Shown piece by piece: positions 63,131 through 64,000 of a stretch of DNA of 64,000 nucleotides (its first letter is position 1; every line of letters starts with the position of its first letter). This DNA comes from Rhynochetos jubatus (lineage: Eukaryota > Chordata > Aves > Eurypygiformes > Rhynochetidae), in contig CM050662.1 of NCBI GenBank assembly GCA_027574665.1, positions 3,068,501 through 3,132,500 of the forward strand, given 5' to 3'. A program made the position numbers and the translations under genes. The notes under the pieces were generated by a model that was not told where the DNA came from, did no database searches, and worked only from the letters and a program-made list of their open reading frames with translations.

Positions 63131-64000
63131 CAGTCACCCCTCAGCTGCTGCAGCCCACCTGATGAGGGCACAGGGCATGGGACAGCAGGGTCCCCATAAG
63201 GCACCCACACCTTGATGGGGGTCGTCCCCTTCCTGGGACCCGCCCCCTGAGCTGTGAGGGATGAGGGCCACTGTTATGCAGCCAAGCAGCCACTCCCAGG
63301 GTTCCAATCCCCCAGGGTGTTGGTCTTCCCGACATCTGGCAGCCTTGGAAAACAACCCACCGGGGTTGGCAGGAGCGGGGACAGGGAGGCACTGCCAGGC
63401 AGGCGGAGAACAAAAGCTGAGTGGGAAATTGCCGTGTATCAAAAAGCAGCCAAGGAGAACGACGGAAAAACCCTGGGCCTCACTGGGAGCCAGCGAGCGA
63501 CGGGGACATGCCACAGGTGATGCCGCAGCAAAGACCTGTTCCCCGTGGGCCGGAAAGAAGAAAGGATGAAAGGAACAGGTAGTCTTTCCCAAAGGTCTGG
63601 AAACTAAATTAACCGAAATCAGTGCTTGGCGATGACTGGGTCCTGCTGTTCTCCTGCCTGATCACTTTCTGCAGGCAGGAGGTGGGGGGTGAAGGCCTCC
63701 GCGCTCAAGGCAGGGAAGCGATGGGATTTTGATGCTGGGTAACAAATGTATGGGAGGGAAAACCCTTGGTGTGAGGCAAGGGGAGCTTCATGCGTGCATG
63801 GCCCCGGGATGGGTGGGATGGGGCTGGTGGGGTGGTGGGGTGGCGTGGGATTTTGGGTGCTGTGCTGGTTGCAGGCAGGCAAGAAAACTTGTGTCAAGGC
63901 ACGATTAAATCATGGAATTATTAAATAATGCTTCTGCCTGGCTCCGCCACTTACTGAGGGGACGCTGCTCCCTCCGTGCCAGTCCTCCGTGCACATTTCT
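63131..64000. other. right flank, nothing recognised
   Basis: No coding exon is recognised. A G-rich stretch (GGGATGGGTGGGATGGGGCT and following) lies at about 63807-63845. RELL2 exons are expected further right. Confidence 0.4.

Overview
This window is vertebrate nuclear DNA, almost certainly from a bird. It has split genes with GT-AG introns, two CpG islands and several CR1 LINE copies whose 3' ends carry the avian ATTCTATGA signature. A solo LTR with TG...CA ends sits inside one CR1. There are no bacterial operons, rRNA, tRNA or CRISPR features.

The only intact gene I can reconstruct is HDAC3 on the minus strand. Its 15 coding exons lie between 62655 (ATG) and 49066 (stop). They splice in phase to 1287 nt, which is 428 codons plus a stop, the same length as the human protein, and every catalytic and inositol-phosphate-binding residue I can recall is present. 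Its first exon lies in a CpG island at about 62.24-62.87 kb. RELL2, the usual divergent neighbour, is not recognisable in the remaining 1.3 kb on the right.

From about 43.3 kb down to 7.77 kb on the same strand lies a colinear series of decayed exons of DIAPH1 (mDia1, a diaphanous-related formin), the gene expected next to HDAC3. The series runs GTPase-binding/armadillo region, coiled coil, polyproline FH1, FH2, C-terminal tail. Several exons keep perfect codon phase and splice donors. Others carry single-base frameshifts, in-frame stops (a tandem TGA-TGA at the FH1/FH2 border and a TAG in the last FH2 exon), deletions and lost splice acceptors. The locus is best read as an old unitary pseudogene next to a strongly constrained HDAC3. 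A CpG island at 45.95-46.48 kb marks the expected DIAPH1 promoter.

Region by region: 1-7.7 kb is GC-rich flank with two plus-strand AATAAA candidates and no recognisable exon. 7.7-43.3 kb is the DIAPH1 remnant with CR1 insertions and one unidentified exon-like ORF at 13.3-13.5 kb. 43.3-46.5 kb is the expected 5' part and the CpG island. 46.5-49.07 kb is the HDAC3 3' UTR and spacer. 49.07-62.66 kb is HDAC3. 62.66-64 kb is promoter and simple-repeat flank. Homology statements rest on remembered family sequences; no alignment or database search was run.
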